This document shows, one piece after another, positions 26,392 to 36,196 of a stretch of DNA of 64,000 bases; the first letter of the stretch is position 1, and every line of letters begins with the position of its first letter. A program made the translations under genes and the position numbers. The stretch is from an uncultured Pelagibacteraceae bacterium (GTDB lineage Bacteria; Pseudomonadota; Alphaproteobacteria; Pelagibacterales; Pelagibacteraceae): NCBI GenBank assembly GCA_902627935.1, contig CACOLA010000002.1, positions 124,001 through 188,000 on the forward strand, given 5' to 3'. The notes under the pieces are model-generated. The model did not search any database, had not been told where the DNA came from, and saw only the letters and a program-made list of their open reading frames with translations.

Positions 26392-28613
26392 TAAATTGTT
26401 CTTTCTTTAGAGATCACATTAAACGCCTCTATTATGTCGTCTTTTTGAAAATCCATATAATCTTTTATCGTAATTCCACATTCCTGACCATTATTTACCT
26501 GTTTTACTTGATTTTTTTCTCTATATAAGGAACCAACCTTTCCAGTATAAATTATATTTCCATCCCTTATCAATCTTACATCAGATGTACTTGTGATATC
26601 ACCATCAGTAATTTTGCATCCAGCGACTTTTCCAGCTCCAGAGACCTTAAAAATTTCAAGAATTTGAGCGGTACCAGAAATATTTTCCTCAACATCAGGA
26701 GTGAGAAGTCCCGACATTCTTTTTTTAATGAAATCAAGGACTTCATAAATAATATTAAAAGACGAAATCTTTATATTTTCATTTTCTGCAAGTTTTTTTG
26801 CTTCTTTACTTGGCTTAACATTAAATGCAATTAATACTGCCTTTGAAGCTTTAGCTAGTGTTATATCTGTTTCTGTTACCATTCCAATATCTGCTAAAAT
26901 TATTTTTGGTTTTACTTCATCATGCTTGATTTGGCTAATTGCATTTTTGATAGCCTCTGAGGAACCATGAACATCTGACTTTATAATTAAATTTAATTCC
27001 TCTGCTGACTTATCAGAAAATGCTGACTCTTGAGTTGCAAATGATAATGGGTTTTTGCCTTCTTTCGCTTCCTCTGCTCTATTTTGACTTAATGACTTAG
27101 CCTCTTTTTCATTATCTAAAACTATAAAATCATCACCAGCTTTTGCCGCACCATTTATTCCTAAAATTTCTACAGGTGTTGAGGGAGGGGCTTCATTAAT
27201 ATTTTTTCCTTTATCATTTATAATAGCTCTAATCTTCCCCCACTTTAAGCCACTGACAAAAAAATCACCTTTTTTAAGAGTTCCGGTTGTAACTATAATA
27301 GTTGCGACAGGACCTCTGCCCACATCAATTTTTGACTCTAAAACAACTCCTGTAGCTTTCGAATCAAAGTCAGTTTTTAGATCTAAAATTTCTGCTTGAA
27401 GTATAATTGCTTCAACTAACTTATCAAAGTTTAGTTTTGTTTTAGCAGAAATTTCTATCATTAAAGTGTCACCAGACAAGTCCTCTGCGATTAACTCATA
27501 TTCTAATAACTGATTCTTAATTTTTTGAGGATCAGCATCAGGCAAATCACATTTATTTATTGCAACTACAATTGGAACATTTGCAGCTTTTGCATGTTTA
27601 ATTGACTCAACTGTTTGAGGTTTTACGCCATCATCAGCAGCAACAACTAAAACTACAACATCTGTTAATTTTGAACCTCTTGCTCGCATTTCTGTAAAAG
27701 CAGCGTGACCAGGTGTATCAATAAATGTTATTTTGTTTGATTGATTTTCAATTTGATAAGCGCCTATATGTTGAGTTATCCCCCCAAATTCTCCTGATAC
27801 TACATTGGCGCTTCTTAAAACATCAAGCACTGAAGTTTTGCCATGATCTACGTGTCCCATTACAGTCACTATTGGAGGTCTATTTTTTAAGTTTTCAACT
27901 CTTGTTGCTTTAATTTTTTGAATAATTTCTTCAGCTTTTTTCTCACGTATCGGATTATGTCCAAACTCTTTTACTAAAAATTCTGCAGTATCAGCAGCTA
28001 ATGTTTGATTAATTGTGACTGTAACACCCATTCCAAAAAGATACTTAATTACGTTACTAGATTGTTCTGCCATTCTATTTGCGAGTTCCCTAACCGTGAT
28101 AGCTTCTGGAATGTTAATATCTCTTTTAATGGGTTTTAGATTTTCTTTATTTTCTATTTTATTTAAATTTTTTTGCTCTTTCTCTCTTGCTCTTTTGACT
28201 GATGCTAAACTTCTTTCTCTTGCCTCAATTTCATCACTAAGTGCTCGAGATACTGTTAATTTAGTCTCTCTTTTTTTTGCCCCTAATTTAATCTTTTTTC
28301 CTTCGCTATCTCCTTTAAGTCTTTTTGTTGCTCTTTGTTCAGCAAGTTTTCTTCTTTCAAAATCATTAGTTATTGGAGGCGCCTTACCGCTGAATGTAGA
28401 TTTAAAAGGCACGCCACGATTAAAAGGTGTTGAGGATTTTGGTCTTGTATTATTCCCTCCTGAAGGTCTAAAAGAACTTCCTTTTTTAATAAAGTTATTT
28501 TTTTGTTTTTCTATGACGACTGAATTTTTTCCTTGAGTTTTAGCTATCTCAATATTTTTGATCGTTTTTTTGGCAGTACCAGAAATTGTTAATTTTGTTT
28601 TTTTGTTTTCCAT
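26391..28613 (-). CDS. infB: Translation initiation factor IF-2
   Basis: 740 residues. A charged, K/R-rich N-terminal extension (1-150) precedes the IF2_N domain (ITVRELANRMAEQSSNVI) and the GTPase core: G1 GHVDHGKT, G2 GGITQHIG, G3 DTPGHAAF and G4 NKCD near 360. Domains II-IV bind initiator fMet-tRNA. The nusA-infB gap is only 10 nt and lacks the ylxR gene common in other bacteria. The start is the first ATG after nusA. Confidence 0.97.
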   Translation of the reverse strand: MENKKTKLTISGTAKKTIKNIEIAKTQGKNSVVIEKQKNNFIKKGSSFRPSGGNNTRPKSSTPFNRGVPFKSTFSGKAPPITNDFERRKLAEQRATKRLKGDSEGKKIKLGAKKRETKLTVSRALSDEIEARERSLASVKRAREKEQKNLNKIENKENLKPIKRDINIPEAITVRELANRMAEQSSNVIKYLFGMGVTVTINQTLAADTAEFLVKEFGHNPIREKKAEEIIQKIKATRVENLKNRPPIVTVMGHVDHGKTSVLDVLRSANVVSGEFGGITQHIGAYQIENQSNKITFIDTPGHAAFTEMRARGSKLTDVVVLVVAADDGVKPQTVESIKHAKAANVPIVVAINKCDLPDADPQKIKNQLLEYELIAEDLSGDTLMIEISAKTKLNFDKLVEAIILQAEILDLKTDFDSKATGVVLESKIDVGRGPVATIIVTTGTLKKGDFFVSGLKWGKIRAIINDKGKNINEAPPSTPVEILGINGAAKAGDDFIVLDNEKEAKSLSQNRAEEAKEGKNPLSFATQESAFSDKSAEELNLIIKSDVHGSSEAIKNAISQIKHDEVKPKIILADIGMVTETDITLAKASKAVLIAFNVKPSKEAKKLAENENIKISSFNIIYEVLDFIKKRMSGLLTPDVEENISGTAQILEIFKVSGAGKVAGCKITDGDITSTSDVRLIRDGNIIYTGKVGSLYREKNQVKQVNNGQECGITIKDYMDFQKDDIIEAFNVISKERTI

Positions 28614-28623
28614 AACTCATCAC

Positions 28624-30177
28624 TCAATCTTTATAAACTATATTTCTTGCAGACATTATTAATTCATCCGCCTCTTCTTTTGATAAAGCAAAATCTTCAA
28701 GATAACCTTGTATCTTTACTCTCTCACCTTTAACCACATCGTAACCTCCTGTTAGCTCATCTGAAGCCAAGTCAGCAAAATCTTCTAACTTTAAAATTTT
28801 TTGTTCACCTAAGGTAACCAACATTCCTGGTGTCAAGCCATTTAGATTGATTAGAGATTCTTCTAATCCCAGATCTTTTATTCTTTGTGAAATATCCTCT
28901 TGATCTTTTTCATAAAATTCTTTTGCTCTCTCGATAAGTGCTTTAGCTGTATCTTCCTCTATTCCCTCGATTTTCATCAAATTTTCTGATTTACTATCTT
29001 TAATATCATCAATAGTGGAGAATCCCTCTGCAACTAGTAACTGTCCTAAAGTTTCATCTAGTTCAAGATTTTTTACAAAATTCTCTGTTTTTTCTTTGAA
29101 CTCTTGTTGTCTTCTTTCAGAGTCTTCTTGATCAGTCATAATATTTATTTCGTAGTTTAAAAGTTTTGTGGCTAATCGAACATTTTGGCCTCTCCTTCCG
29201 ATCGCTTTGCTTAAATTCTCCTCTGTTAAAATAACATCTAATTTTTTTCTCTCTAAATCTACATTCACTCTTTGAACTTCTGCTGGAGACAATGCATTTG
29301 AAACTAGTAGAGCTGGATCTTCTGACCAATTAACGATATCTATTTTCTCACCTTGAAGCTCATTTACAACAGCTTGTACTCTTGAACCTCTCATGCCCAC
29401 GCATGCTCCTACTGGATCTAAAGATGTGTCTACAGCTTTTACACAAATTTTAGCTCTACTACCTGGGTCTCTTGAAGATGATTTAATTTCAATTAATCCA
29501 TCATAGATTTCCGGCACTTCTTGTACAAATAATTTTTCCATAAATTTGGGGTGCGCTCTTGATAAAAAAATCTGTTGACCTCTAGACTCTCTCCTTACAT
29601 CGTAACAATAAGCTTTAATCCTATCCCCAGCCTTAATATTTTCTCTTGGTATCATTTCATTTTTTTGAATTATTGCTTCTGTTCTACCAAGATCTACAAT
29701 GACATTTCCAAATTCTAATCTTTTTACTATACCACTGAGGATTGTGTCTTTTTTATCAATAAAATCATTAAATTGCCTTTCTCTCTCAGCCTCCCTAACA
29801 TTAGTGCTTATAACTTGTTTTGCTGTTTGTGCAGCTATTCTTCCAAAATCAAATGATGGCAGTGGTTGTAAAACCTCATCTCCAATTTTTTTATCTTTGT
29901 TTATTTCATTAAGTGAAATTGCATCCTGAAGTTTAATTTCAGTGTTTGCATTTTCAGGATTTTCAGAAATTATTAATTTTCTAAAAAGCTCTATATCTCC
30001 ATTTTCACGATTTATCAAAACTTTGATTTCATTATCTTGTCCAAATTTTGATTTAGCTGCTTTTGCTATACCAGTTTCCATAGAGCTGATTATTAATTCT
30101 TTATCTATAGATTTTTCTAAAGCCACAGCTTCAGCAATTCTTAACAGTTCAAGTTTATCAGCTCTTTTGTTCAACAT
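28624..30177 (-). CDS. nusA: Transcription termination/antitermination factor NusA
   Basis: The tracked frame begins upstream at 30216; the ATG at 30177 (MLNKRADKLELLRIAEAVAL) with GGAG 11-15 nt before it is the better start, giving 517 residues. Order: N-terminal RNAP-binding domain, S1 (TILSGIVKRLEFGNVIVDLG), two KH domains (CVGMRGSRVQAVVNELQGEK; SKAIGRRGQNVRLATKL), then two C-terminal acidic repeats with helix-hairpin-helix character. NusA controls pausing and termination. rimP, usually directly upstream, is absent. A terminator hairpin abuts its ribosome-binding site. Confidence 0.96.
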   Translation of the reverse strand: MLNKRADKLELLRIAEAVALEKSIDKELIISSMETGIAKAAKSKFGQDNEIKVLINRENGDIELFRKLIISENPENANTEIKLQDAISLNEINKDKKIGDEVLQPLPSFDFGRIAAQTAKQVISTNVREAERERQFNDFIDKKDTILSGIVKRLEFGNVIVDLGRTEAIIQKNEMIPRENIKAGDRIKAYCYDVRRESRGQQIFLSRAHPKFMEKLFVQEVPEIYDGLIEIKSSSRDPGSRAKICVKAVDTSLDPVGACVGMRGSRVQAVVNELQGEKIDIVNWSEDPALLVSNALSPAEVQRVNVDLERKKLDVILTEENLSKAIGRRGQNVRLATKLLNYEINIMTDQEDSERRQQEFKEKTENFVKNLELDETLGQLLVAEGFSTIDDIKDSKSENLMKIEGIEEDTAKALIERAKEFYEKDQEDISQRIKDLGLEESLINLNGLTPGMLVTLGEQKILKLEDFADLASDELTGGYDVVKGERVKIQGYLEDFALSKEEADELIMSARNIVYKD

Positions 30178-30192
30178 ATTTTTATTAACTCC

Positions 30193-30219
30193 AAAAAAAA
30201 ATGGGCTAAAGCCCATTTT
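30193..30219 (-). terminator. Intrinsic terminator/attenuator in front of nusA
   Basis: On the minus strand, AAAATGGGCT-TT-AGCCCATTTT followed by a run of eight T residues in total, a classic GC stem and U-tract. It lies 50-80 nt past the metK stop and only 15 nt before the nusA ATG, between a candidate nusA promoter and its GGAG. It may end metK transcripts, attenuate nusA, or both. Confidence 0.8.
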
Positions 30220-30241
30220 GCAAATTCAATAATGTAGAAGC

Positions 30242-30269
30242 AATATATTAAAGTTTTTTTTTAATTCAA
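30242..30269 (-). promoter_or_regulatory. Candidate nusA promoter
   Basis: On the minus strand, TTGAAT (30264-30269), a 16-nt spacer and TATATT (30242-30247), just after the metK stop. Predicted start about 30235, giving a leader of about 58 nt that contains the terminator hairpin. Confidence 0.5.
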
Positions 30270-30275
30270 CAGAAA

Positions 30276-31445
30276 CTATTTTAAAAAAACACCAATTTTA
30301 TCAGTCTTTTCCCATGAAAATGCACCACTACTTTCTGGCGCTCTTCCAAAATGACCATAGGCTGAAGTTTTTTCATATATTGGCCTGTTAAGATTTAACA
30401 TTTCTCTAATCCCCCTAGGACTCAAATCGAAATTTTTTTTAATTTTTTCTACAACAAATTTATTTTTTTCAAAATCACCGTCGAAAAGATCTACGTAAAT
30501 TGAAAGTGGTTTTGAGACACCAATTGCATAAGAAAGCTGTATTAAACACCTATCAGCAATTTTTGAGGCAACAACGTTTTTTGCTATATATCTAGAAACA
30601 TAAGCAGCTGATCTATCTACTTTTGTTGGATCTTTTCCTGAAAATGCACCACCACCATGAGGGGCAGCTCCACCATATGTATCTACTATAATTTTTCTTC
30701 CAGTTAAACCACAATCACCATCGGGCCCACCTATGACAAAGTTTCCAGTTGGATTAACATAAAATTCCTCATCTTTAAATTCCTCTAAAAAATTTTTTGG
30801 AATTGAGTTTAGCATGTATGGTCTTAATAATTCTCTTACTTTTGCCTGATCTATATTTGCTGAATGTTGTGATGAAATAACTACTGATCTAATTTTTTTT
30901 GGTTTTCCATTTTCATACTCAAAAGTTACTTGGCTTTTAGAATCAGGTTCTATGTGTTTCAATTTACCTGATTTACGATCCTCAGCCATTGTTCTTAAAA
31001 TTTTGTGTGAATAATAAATTGGAGCCGGCATTAACTCTTCAGTTTCATTACAAGCATATCCAAACATAATTCCTTGATCCCCAGCACCTTCATCTTTATT
31101 TCCTGAAGAATCTACACCCATTGCAATATCTGTTGATTGAGCATGCAAATGACTTTCAATTTTAGTTGCTTCTTTCCATGAAAAGCCTTCCTGATCATAT
31201 CCAATATCTTTGATACACTCTCTCACGTTTTGAATTAAGTCATCCTTTTTTATTTCAGGACCTCTTACTTCTCCAGCAAGAACAACTTTATTAGTAGTTG
31301 TCAAAGTTTCACAAGCAACTCTTGAAAATGGATCTTTAGATAAATAAGAGTCCACAACCATATCAGAAATTCTATCTGAAACTTTATCGGGATGACCCTC
31401 AGAGACAGACTCACTTGTAAAAAGATAGTTTTTTAAATTGCTCAT
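30276..31445 (-). CDS. metK: S-adenosylmethionine synthetase
   Basis: 389 residues. [17 protein letters not shown] at 10-26, [12 protein letters not shown] near 120 and [19 protein letters not shown] near 265 are the MetK signatures, with ATP and methionine sites intact. It makes SAM, the donor for ubiE, rsmI, the TylF-like enzyme and others here. Its ATG overlaps the lnt stop by 4 nt. There is no room for a SAM riboswitch directly in front of it. Confidence 0.98.
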   Translation of the reverse strand: MSNLKNYLFTSESVSEGHPDKVSDRISDMVVDSYLSKDPFSRVACETLTTTNKVVLAGEVRGPEIKKDDLIQNVRECIKDIGYDQEGFSWKEATKIESHLHAQSTDIAMGVDSSGNKDEGAGDQGIMFGYACNETEELMPAPIYYSHKILRTMAEDRKSGKLKHIEPDSKSQVTFEYENGKPKKIRSVVISSQHSANIDQAKVRELLRPYMLNSIPKNFLEEFKDEEFYVNPTGNFVIGGPDGDCGLTGRKIIVDTYGGAAPHGGGAFSGKDPTKVDRSAAYVSRYIAKNVVASKIADRCLIQLSYAIGVSKPLSIYVDLFDGDFEKNKFVVEKIKKNFDLSPRGIREMLNLNRPIYEKTSAYGHFGRAPESSGAFSWEKTDKIGVFLK

Positions 31446-32980
31446 AATGAATTTTTATTAAATGAAAATATCAACAAAATATACAACAAAATTATTATTA
31501 AAAACATTTTATTCCCATGTTGTGAGAATACGGTTGATTTAAAAACTTTTTTTTCAGAAAAATCTATGTAACCTTTAAAACCCAGAGAGATTTTTTTTTC
31601 AACAAAGCCCACAGGGTTTATAATTGCCGTAATTCCGTTATTAGCAGATCTGATCAAATATTTTCCACTTTCAACAGCTCTAAAAATACTATGAGCAAAA
31701 TGTTGGTGCGGTCCAATAGAATTGCCAAACCAGCCATCTTCGGAAATATTAATTATATAGTCGAAATTTGAATTATTAAAAATCTTACCAGAATAAATGA
31801 TTTCGTAACAAATAAGAGGTAAAATTTTTAAATTAAACTCATTTTCTTCAATTGAAAGTATATTTCTACTCTTTCCACTACTAAATGACTGATAATTATT
31901 AGTTAAAGATTTTAGACCAATTTTTCCCAAAATTTTTTCGAAAGGCAAAAATTCACCAAAAGGGACAAGTTTTATTTTATTGTAAGCGTGAACTAATGAG
32001 AGTTGGTGATCATAAACTGAAAAAGAATTATAAAATTTATCTTCATTATTTTCTTCTCTTAAATTATTAATACCAATAACTAATAGATGATTTGTATTAA
32101 AATTTTTATTAAATACAGATTTAAATTCTCTCAATTCGTTTTGATTGATGCCTGGAATTATTCCCTCCGGCCACAAAAAAAGAGTTTTTACAGCTAAATT
32201 AGGTTCACTTAGTTTGATCAATTCATCTATGACCAACCTAGTGTCTACATTTCCATAGAATCTTTCTAGATCAATTTTTGATCCTACAGCTCTTATAACA
32301 TAATCATTTTTAATGGTCTTTAAAGATTGAAATGATTTAATTTTATAAGATCCTGTAATAAAAAGTATGATAGGCAAAAACAGAAAAATAATAGATACAA
32401 AAATTTCTTTTTTACTTTCTTTTAAAATAAAAATCGCTGGAATTGTAAAAAAAGTTATACATAAAATATTTAGAGCATAAGTTCCAATTAAAGATGTAAT
32501 TTGAATAATTTCAAGATAATTAGAAAAACTAAAAACAATTAAATTCCATGGAAACCCAGTTAAAATACTACCTCTCAAAAATTCAACTAAACCAAATAAA
32601 AGCACAAATAAAAATAAGTTACTTAACGGTTTTTCAATATTAACTCTAAAAAAGATAAATGAAATTATTCCATAAAATAATGCTAGAAATGAAGGTATTA
32701 ATACAAAAGCGAACGGAATTAAAAAACTAAAGTTTTTATCAAATGTTAATGAGATAGTAATCCAATATATATTCGTAAGAAAATAACCAAATCCAAAAAG
32801 CCAACCATACAAAAAAGATTTATTCTGATCTCTCAGTTTTTTTTTTTTAAATAAAATTATAAAAAAAAAACTTAAGGTAATAAAATTTAGAAAAAAAAAG
32901 TTATAAGGCGGTAAACTTAAAGATGTAATTGAACCTAAAACAATTAGAATTAATGCTTCAAAATAAATTTTTTTTTTCAA
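31442..32980 (-). CDS. lnt: Apolipoprotein N-acyltransferase
   Basis: 512 residues: about six N-terminal membrane helices (1-205), a periplasmic nitrilase domain, and a final helix near 490-508. The catalytic triad is Glu in [10 protein letters not shown], Lys in [15 protein letters not shown] and Cys in [11 protein letters not shown]. It adds the third acyl chain to lipoproteins, needed by the lipoproteins in this window (LptE, BON, DUF3576, LptM). The start codon is TTG; no in-frame ATG is nearby. It overlaps metK by 4 nt. Confidence 0.95.
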   Translation of the reverse strand: MKKKIYFEALILIVLGSITSLSLPPYNFFFLNFITLSFFFIILFKKKKLRDQNKSFLYGWLFGFGYFLTNIYWITISLTFDKNFSFLIPFAFVLIPSFLALFYGIISFIFFRVNIEKPLSNLFLFVLLFGLVEFLRGSILTGFPWNLIVFSFSNYLEIIQITSLIGTYALNILCITFFTIPAIFILKESKKEIFVSIIFLFLPIILFITGSYKIKSFQSLKTIKNDYVIRAVGSKIDLERFYGNVDTRLVIDELIKLSEPNLAVKTLFLWPEGIIPGINQNELREFKSVFNKNFNTNHLLVIGINNLREENNEDKFYNSFSVYDHQLSLVHAYNKIKLVPFGEFLPFEKILGKIGLKSLTNNYQSFSSGKSRNILSIEENEFNLKILPLICYEIIYSGKIFNNSNFDYIINISEDGWFGNSIGPHQHFAHSIFRAVESGKYLIRSANNGITAIINPVGFVEKKISLGFKGYIDFSEKKVFKSTVFSQHGNKMFLIIILLYILLIFSFNKNSL

Positions 32981-32981
32981 T

Positions 32982-33443
32982 TTAGTTAAACTTTTTAATA
33001 ACTGATTGATAAATCTTTCGTTCCTCTTTGAACATTACATTATAATCTTTTAATTTTATATGATCAAAATTTAATAAATGTAAAAATCCATGAATAAATG
33101 TCTTTATAACCTTATCTTTAAATAAATTAGTTTTTATATTTTTTGGTTTATTCATAAAATTATAACTAATTATTATATCCCCTAAATAACTTTTTTTTTG
33201 AAATCTAATTTTTTTTTGAAATGGAAACGATAATACGTCGGTTGATTTATTTTTATTTCTAAACTTCTTATTTAATTTTTTAATATTTTGATTATTTGAC
33301 AAAAGTAATGTGAAGAATACTTTTTTATTCTTAAATTGATATTTTTTTGGAAATAATTTACAAACTGAGTTAAAGAAAAAATTTTTTTTTTTTATCTTAC
33401 TAGACCAGTTCTTGTCCTCTGATAAGACCTCAACACTAATCAT
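32982..33443 (-). CDS. ybeY: Endoribonuclease YbeY
   Basis: The ATG at 33443 (MISVEVLSEDKNW) is preferred to the tracked 33467, giving 153 residues and a short overlap with phoH. The zinc motif H-x3-H-x5-H is in FIHGFLHLLNFDH near residue 115-127. NKKFRNKNKSTDVLSFPF and GDIIIS are the other YbeY blocks. It matures 16S rRNA 3' ends and takes part in ribosome quality control. The usual corC gene between ybeY and lnt is missing. Confidence 0.93.
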   Translation of the reverse strand: MISVEVLSEDKNWSSKIKKKNFFFNSVCKLFPKKYQFKNKKVFFTLLLSNNQNIKKLNKKFRNKNKSTDVLSFPFQKKIRFQKKSYLGDIIISYNFMNKPKNIKTNLFKDKVIKTFIHGFLHLLNFDHIKLKDYNVMFKEERKIYQSVIKKFN

Positions 33444-34434
33444 TATGATTGCTATAGGCTTTAACAATCTTTGAAACTAAAGGATGTCTCACAACGTCTG
33501 AATGATCAAAGTCAATTACAGATATCTCATTTAGATGAGATAAAAGTTTTTTAGATCTGTCTAATCCTGACATACTTTTATTTGGAAGATCAATTTGTGA
33601 TGGGTCTCCGTTAACTACGATCTTAGAGTTTTCACCAATTCGAGTTAGAAACATTTTAATTTGAGTGTCAGTGGCATTTTGCGCTTCATCTAAAATGGCA
33701 AATGAATTTTTTAATGTCCTGCCACGCATAAAAGCTAACGGAGCAATTTCAATATCACCAATTTCTATCATTCTCTGAATTTTTTCAAAATGAAATAAAT
33801 CATATAATGAGTCATATAAAGGTCTCAAATATGGATCTACTTTTTCCTTCATGTCGCCTGGTAAAAAACCCAGTCTTTCTCCAGCTTCAACTGCAGGTCT
33901 AGAAAGTATTATTCTCTCAATTTTTTTTTCAAGCAACATTGTTAAACCAACCGCTACAGCCAGAAATGTTTTTCCTGTCCCAGCAGGACCTGCAGAAATA
34001 ACAATATCACTTTGCCTTAAACATCTAACATACTCTTTTTGTTTTTCAGATCTTGGAATAATTGATTTTTTTGGTGTCTTAATAATATCAGTAACATTAT
34101 GATTTTTAACTTTTTCATTGATCATAAATTTGTCTATTGAAGATAATATATCTTTACTTTCAATATTTCCATTATTTATAAATTGATTAGCTAAAAATTG
34201 AATGGCGCTTTTAACTATTTCATTTTTATCTGGAGAAGATTTAATTAGAATAGAATTTCCTCTAGAATATAGTTTAGATTCAGTAATTTTTTCTAATTCT
34301 TTTAAATTTTTGTTAAATTCTCCAACTACACCCATTAGCAAATCATTGTCATGAAAAATTACGCTTAAAGTGTTATTATCTGAATAAACAAATTTTAGAT
34401 TAGTATCTAAATTTATTTTAGTCCCAATATTCAA
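33436..34434 (-). CDS. ybeZ: PhoH-like ATPase (YbeZ)
   Basis: 332 residues with a phosphate-binding Walker A GPAGTGKTFLAVA near 155, Walker B-like FAILDEAQNAT near 245 and VNGDPSQIDLP near 280. The N-terminal third is a KH-like region. PhoH-like proteins pair with YbeY in RNA processing, matching the overlapping neighbour. The start appears to be TTG (MNIGTKINLD), 2 nt after the miaB stop; no nearer ATG exists. Confidence 0.93.
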   Translation of the reverse strand: MNIGTKINLDTNLKFVYSDNNTLSVIFHDNDLLMGVVGEFNKNLKELEKITESKLYSRGNSILIKSSPDKNEIVKSAIQFLANQFINNGNIESKDILSSIDKFMINEKVKNHNVTDIIKTPKKSIIPRSEKQKEYVRCLRQSDIVISAGPAGTGKTFLAVAVGLTMLLEKKIERIILSRPAVEAGERLGFLPGDMKEKVDPYLRPLYDSLYDLFHFEKIQRMIEIGDIEIAPLAFMRGRTLKNSFAILDEAQNATDTQIKMFLTRIGENSKIVVNGDPSQIDLPNKSMSGLDRSKKLLSHLNEISVIDFDHSDVVRHPLVSKIVKAYSNHND

Positions 34435-34436
34435 TT

Positions 34437-35762
34437 TTAAGCTACCTTTTGACTTGATTGATTAGCGGTAATACCAAACAAAGAATTTCTATTACTATTT
34501 TGAATTTCAATTTTAACAACTTTTCCTATTAAATCATCTATGCCGTCGAATAAGACTGATGTCATATGTTGAGATCTTCCAAAAAGTTTTGATTTATCGT
34601 CTGTTCGATTTTCAACCAAAACATCTATTGTGGCATTTTCTAATGACTTATTCATTTCAATTTGATTCTTGTATAACTTATCTTGAACAATTTCTAATTT
34701 TTCGAAAGATTTTTTTTTATCTATGATCGGTAAATTTGAAGCCACGGTGCCAGGTCTTGGACTAAAAACAAATGAAAAGGAATTGATAAATTTAATTTCA
34801 TCAATAAGTTTTAGCGTATTTTTAAAATCATTCTCATCCTCACCTGGATAGGAAATTATAAAATCACTAGAAAATTGAATTTCGGGGTTAATACTTTTTA
34901 ATTTATAAAAAATTTCCAAATATGTTTTTACTGTGTGCTTCCTATTCATTAGCCTCAAAATTTTATCAGATCCACTTTGAACTGGAAGATGTACTAACGG
35001 CATAAGTTTTTTTGAATATTTATAAACTTCAATTAAATCTCCTGTCATATCTCGTGGGTGAGATGTTGTATATCTTATCCTTTTGATTTGTTTAAATTTT
35101 TCAATTTCATAAATTAAATTTGATAATCTTTTATTATCATAATTATATGCATTAACATTTTGACCTAATAAAATTATTTCTTTAGTTCCTTGATCAACTA
35201 AATTTTTTGCCTCTTCTATAATCTGATTGAAGGGTCTTGAGTACTCTGGTCCTCTAGTATAAGGAACTACACAAAAATGACAAAACTTGTCACATCCTTC
35301 TTGTATTGTTAAAAAAGATGAAGATTTACTAGTTTGATTTTTTATCCTACTTAAATACTCAAATTTGCTTACAGCATCAAATTCAGTTTCTTCAATTTTT
35401 TGTTTTTTTGCATAGTTCAAAATCATATCATTTATTTTGTGATATGCTTGTGGTCCAATTATAAGATCAATATAAGGCTCCCTTTTTAACATTTCTTGAT
35501 TTTCTGCTTGAGCAACACATCCAGCAATTATTACGAGAGGTTTTTTTTTTGATCTAAACTTTTTTTTAACTCTTCCTATTTCATGATAAACTTTTTCTTT
35601 TGCCTTGTCTCGAATATGACAAGTATTCAAAAGGTAACAATTGGCATCTTCATAACGATCTGTTTTAATGTATCCAATTTGTTTTACAGCATCAAAAATA
35701 CGATTAGAGTCATATTCATTCATTTGACAACCAAATGTTTTTATAAATATTTTTTGATCCAT
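34437..35762 (-). CDS. miaB: tRNA-2-methylthio-N6-dimethylallyladenosine synthase
   Basis: 441 residues, a radical-SAM methylthiotransferase. The N-terminal UPF0004 domain has FGCQMNEYDS, LLNTCHIRDKA and IAGCVAQAE cysteines for the auxiliary cluster. The radical-SAM CxxxCxxC motif is CDKFCHFC near 155. A C-terminal TRAM domain ends near 435. It modifies A37 of tRNAs reading U-initial codons, which includes the tRNA-Leu(CAA) in this window. Its ATG abuts the fur stop. Confidence 0.97.
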   Translation of the reverse strand: MDQKIFIKTFGCQMNEYDSNRIFDAVKQIGYIKTDRYEDANCYLLNTCHIRDKAKEKVYHEIGRVKKKFRSKKKPLVIIAGCVAQAENQEMLKREPYIDLIIGPQAYHKINDMILNYAKKQKIEETEFDAVSKFEYLSRIKNQTSKSSSFLTIQEGCDKFCHFCVVPYTRGPEYSRPFNQIIEEAKNLVDQGTKEIILLGQNVNAYNYDNKRLSNLIYEIEKFKQIKRIRYTTSHPRDMTGDLIEVYKYSKKLMPLVHLPVQSGSDKILRLMNRKHTVKTYLEIFYKLKSINPEIQFSSDFIISYPGEDENDFKNTLKLIDEIKFINSFSFVFSPRPGTVASNLPIIDKKKSFEKLEIVQDKLYKNQIEMNKSLENATIDVLVENRTDDKSKLFGRSQHMTSVLFDGIDDLIGKVVKIEIQNSNRNSLFGITANQSSQKVA

Positions 35763-36188
35763 TTATTGAGATTTCTTTTTAACTCCATAGAGCTCTAATT
35801 TGTGATCCACTAAAGTGTAACCATATTTTTCTGCAACTTTTTTCTGAAGTTTATCAATTTCTTCATCCACAAATTCTATAATTTCTCCAGTTTTTATATC
35901 TATCAGGTGATTGTGATCATCGTGTAATTCATATCTAGCTTTACCACCTTTAAAATCATGTTTAACCAAAATTCCTGCCTCTTCAAAAAGTTTTACAGTT
36001 CTATATACAGTAGCAATACTAATTTTTGGATCAATTTTTGAAACTCTATTATATAACTCATCTACATCTGGATGATCAGATTCTCCATATGCCTCTTTTG
36101 ATTCTAATATAACTTTAGCGATTATTCTTCTTTGATCAGTAAGCTTAACTCCTTTAGCTTCAAATTTTTGTTCTATCTTATCTGCCAT
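35763..36188 (-). CDS. fur: Ferric uptake regulator family protein Fur
   Basis: 141 residues, Fur/Mur branch. The winged helix has KLTDQRRIIAKVILESKEAY and ISIATVYRTVKLFEEAG. The metal region is KGGKARYELHDDHNHLIDIKTG and IIEFVDEEIDKL, as in alphaproteobacterial Fur/Mur. It lacks the C-terminal CxxC zinc pairs. Its target metal may be iron or manganese, since in many relatives Irr has taken over iron control. It lies between tsaB and miaB. Confidence 0.88.
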   Translation of the reverse strand: MADKIEQKFEAKGVKLTDQRRIIAKVILESKEAYGESDHPDVDELYNRVSKIDPKISIATVYRTVKLFEEAGILVKHDFKGGKARYELHDDHNHLIDIKTGEIIEFVDEEIDKLQKKVAEKYGYTLVDHKLELYGVKKKSQ

Positions 36189-36196
36189 ACTTAATT

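Noticed and set aside
28015-28536. 173-aa plus-strand ORF opposite infB
   Set aside because: Shadow of the infB N-terminal low-complexity region; no ribosome-binding site or family motif.
31446-31500. SAM riboswitch upstream of metK
   Set aside because: metK overlaps lnt by 4 nt, so there is no leader; lnt coding sequence occupies the region.
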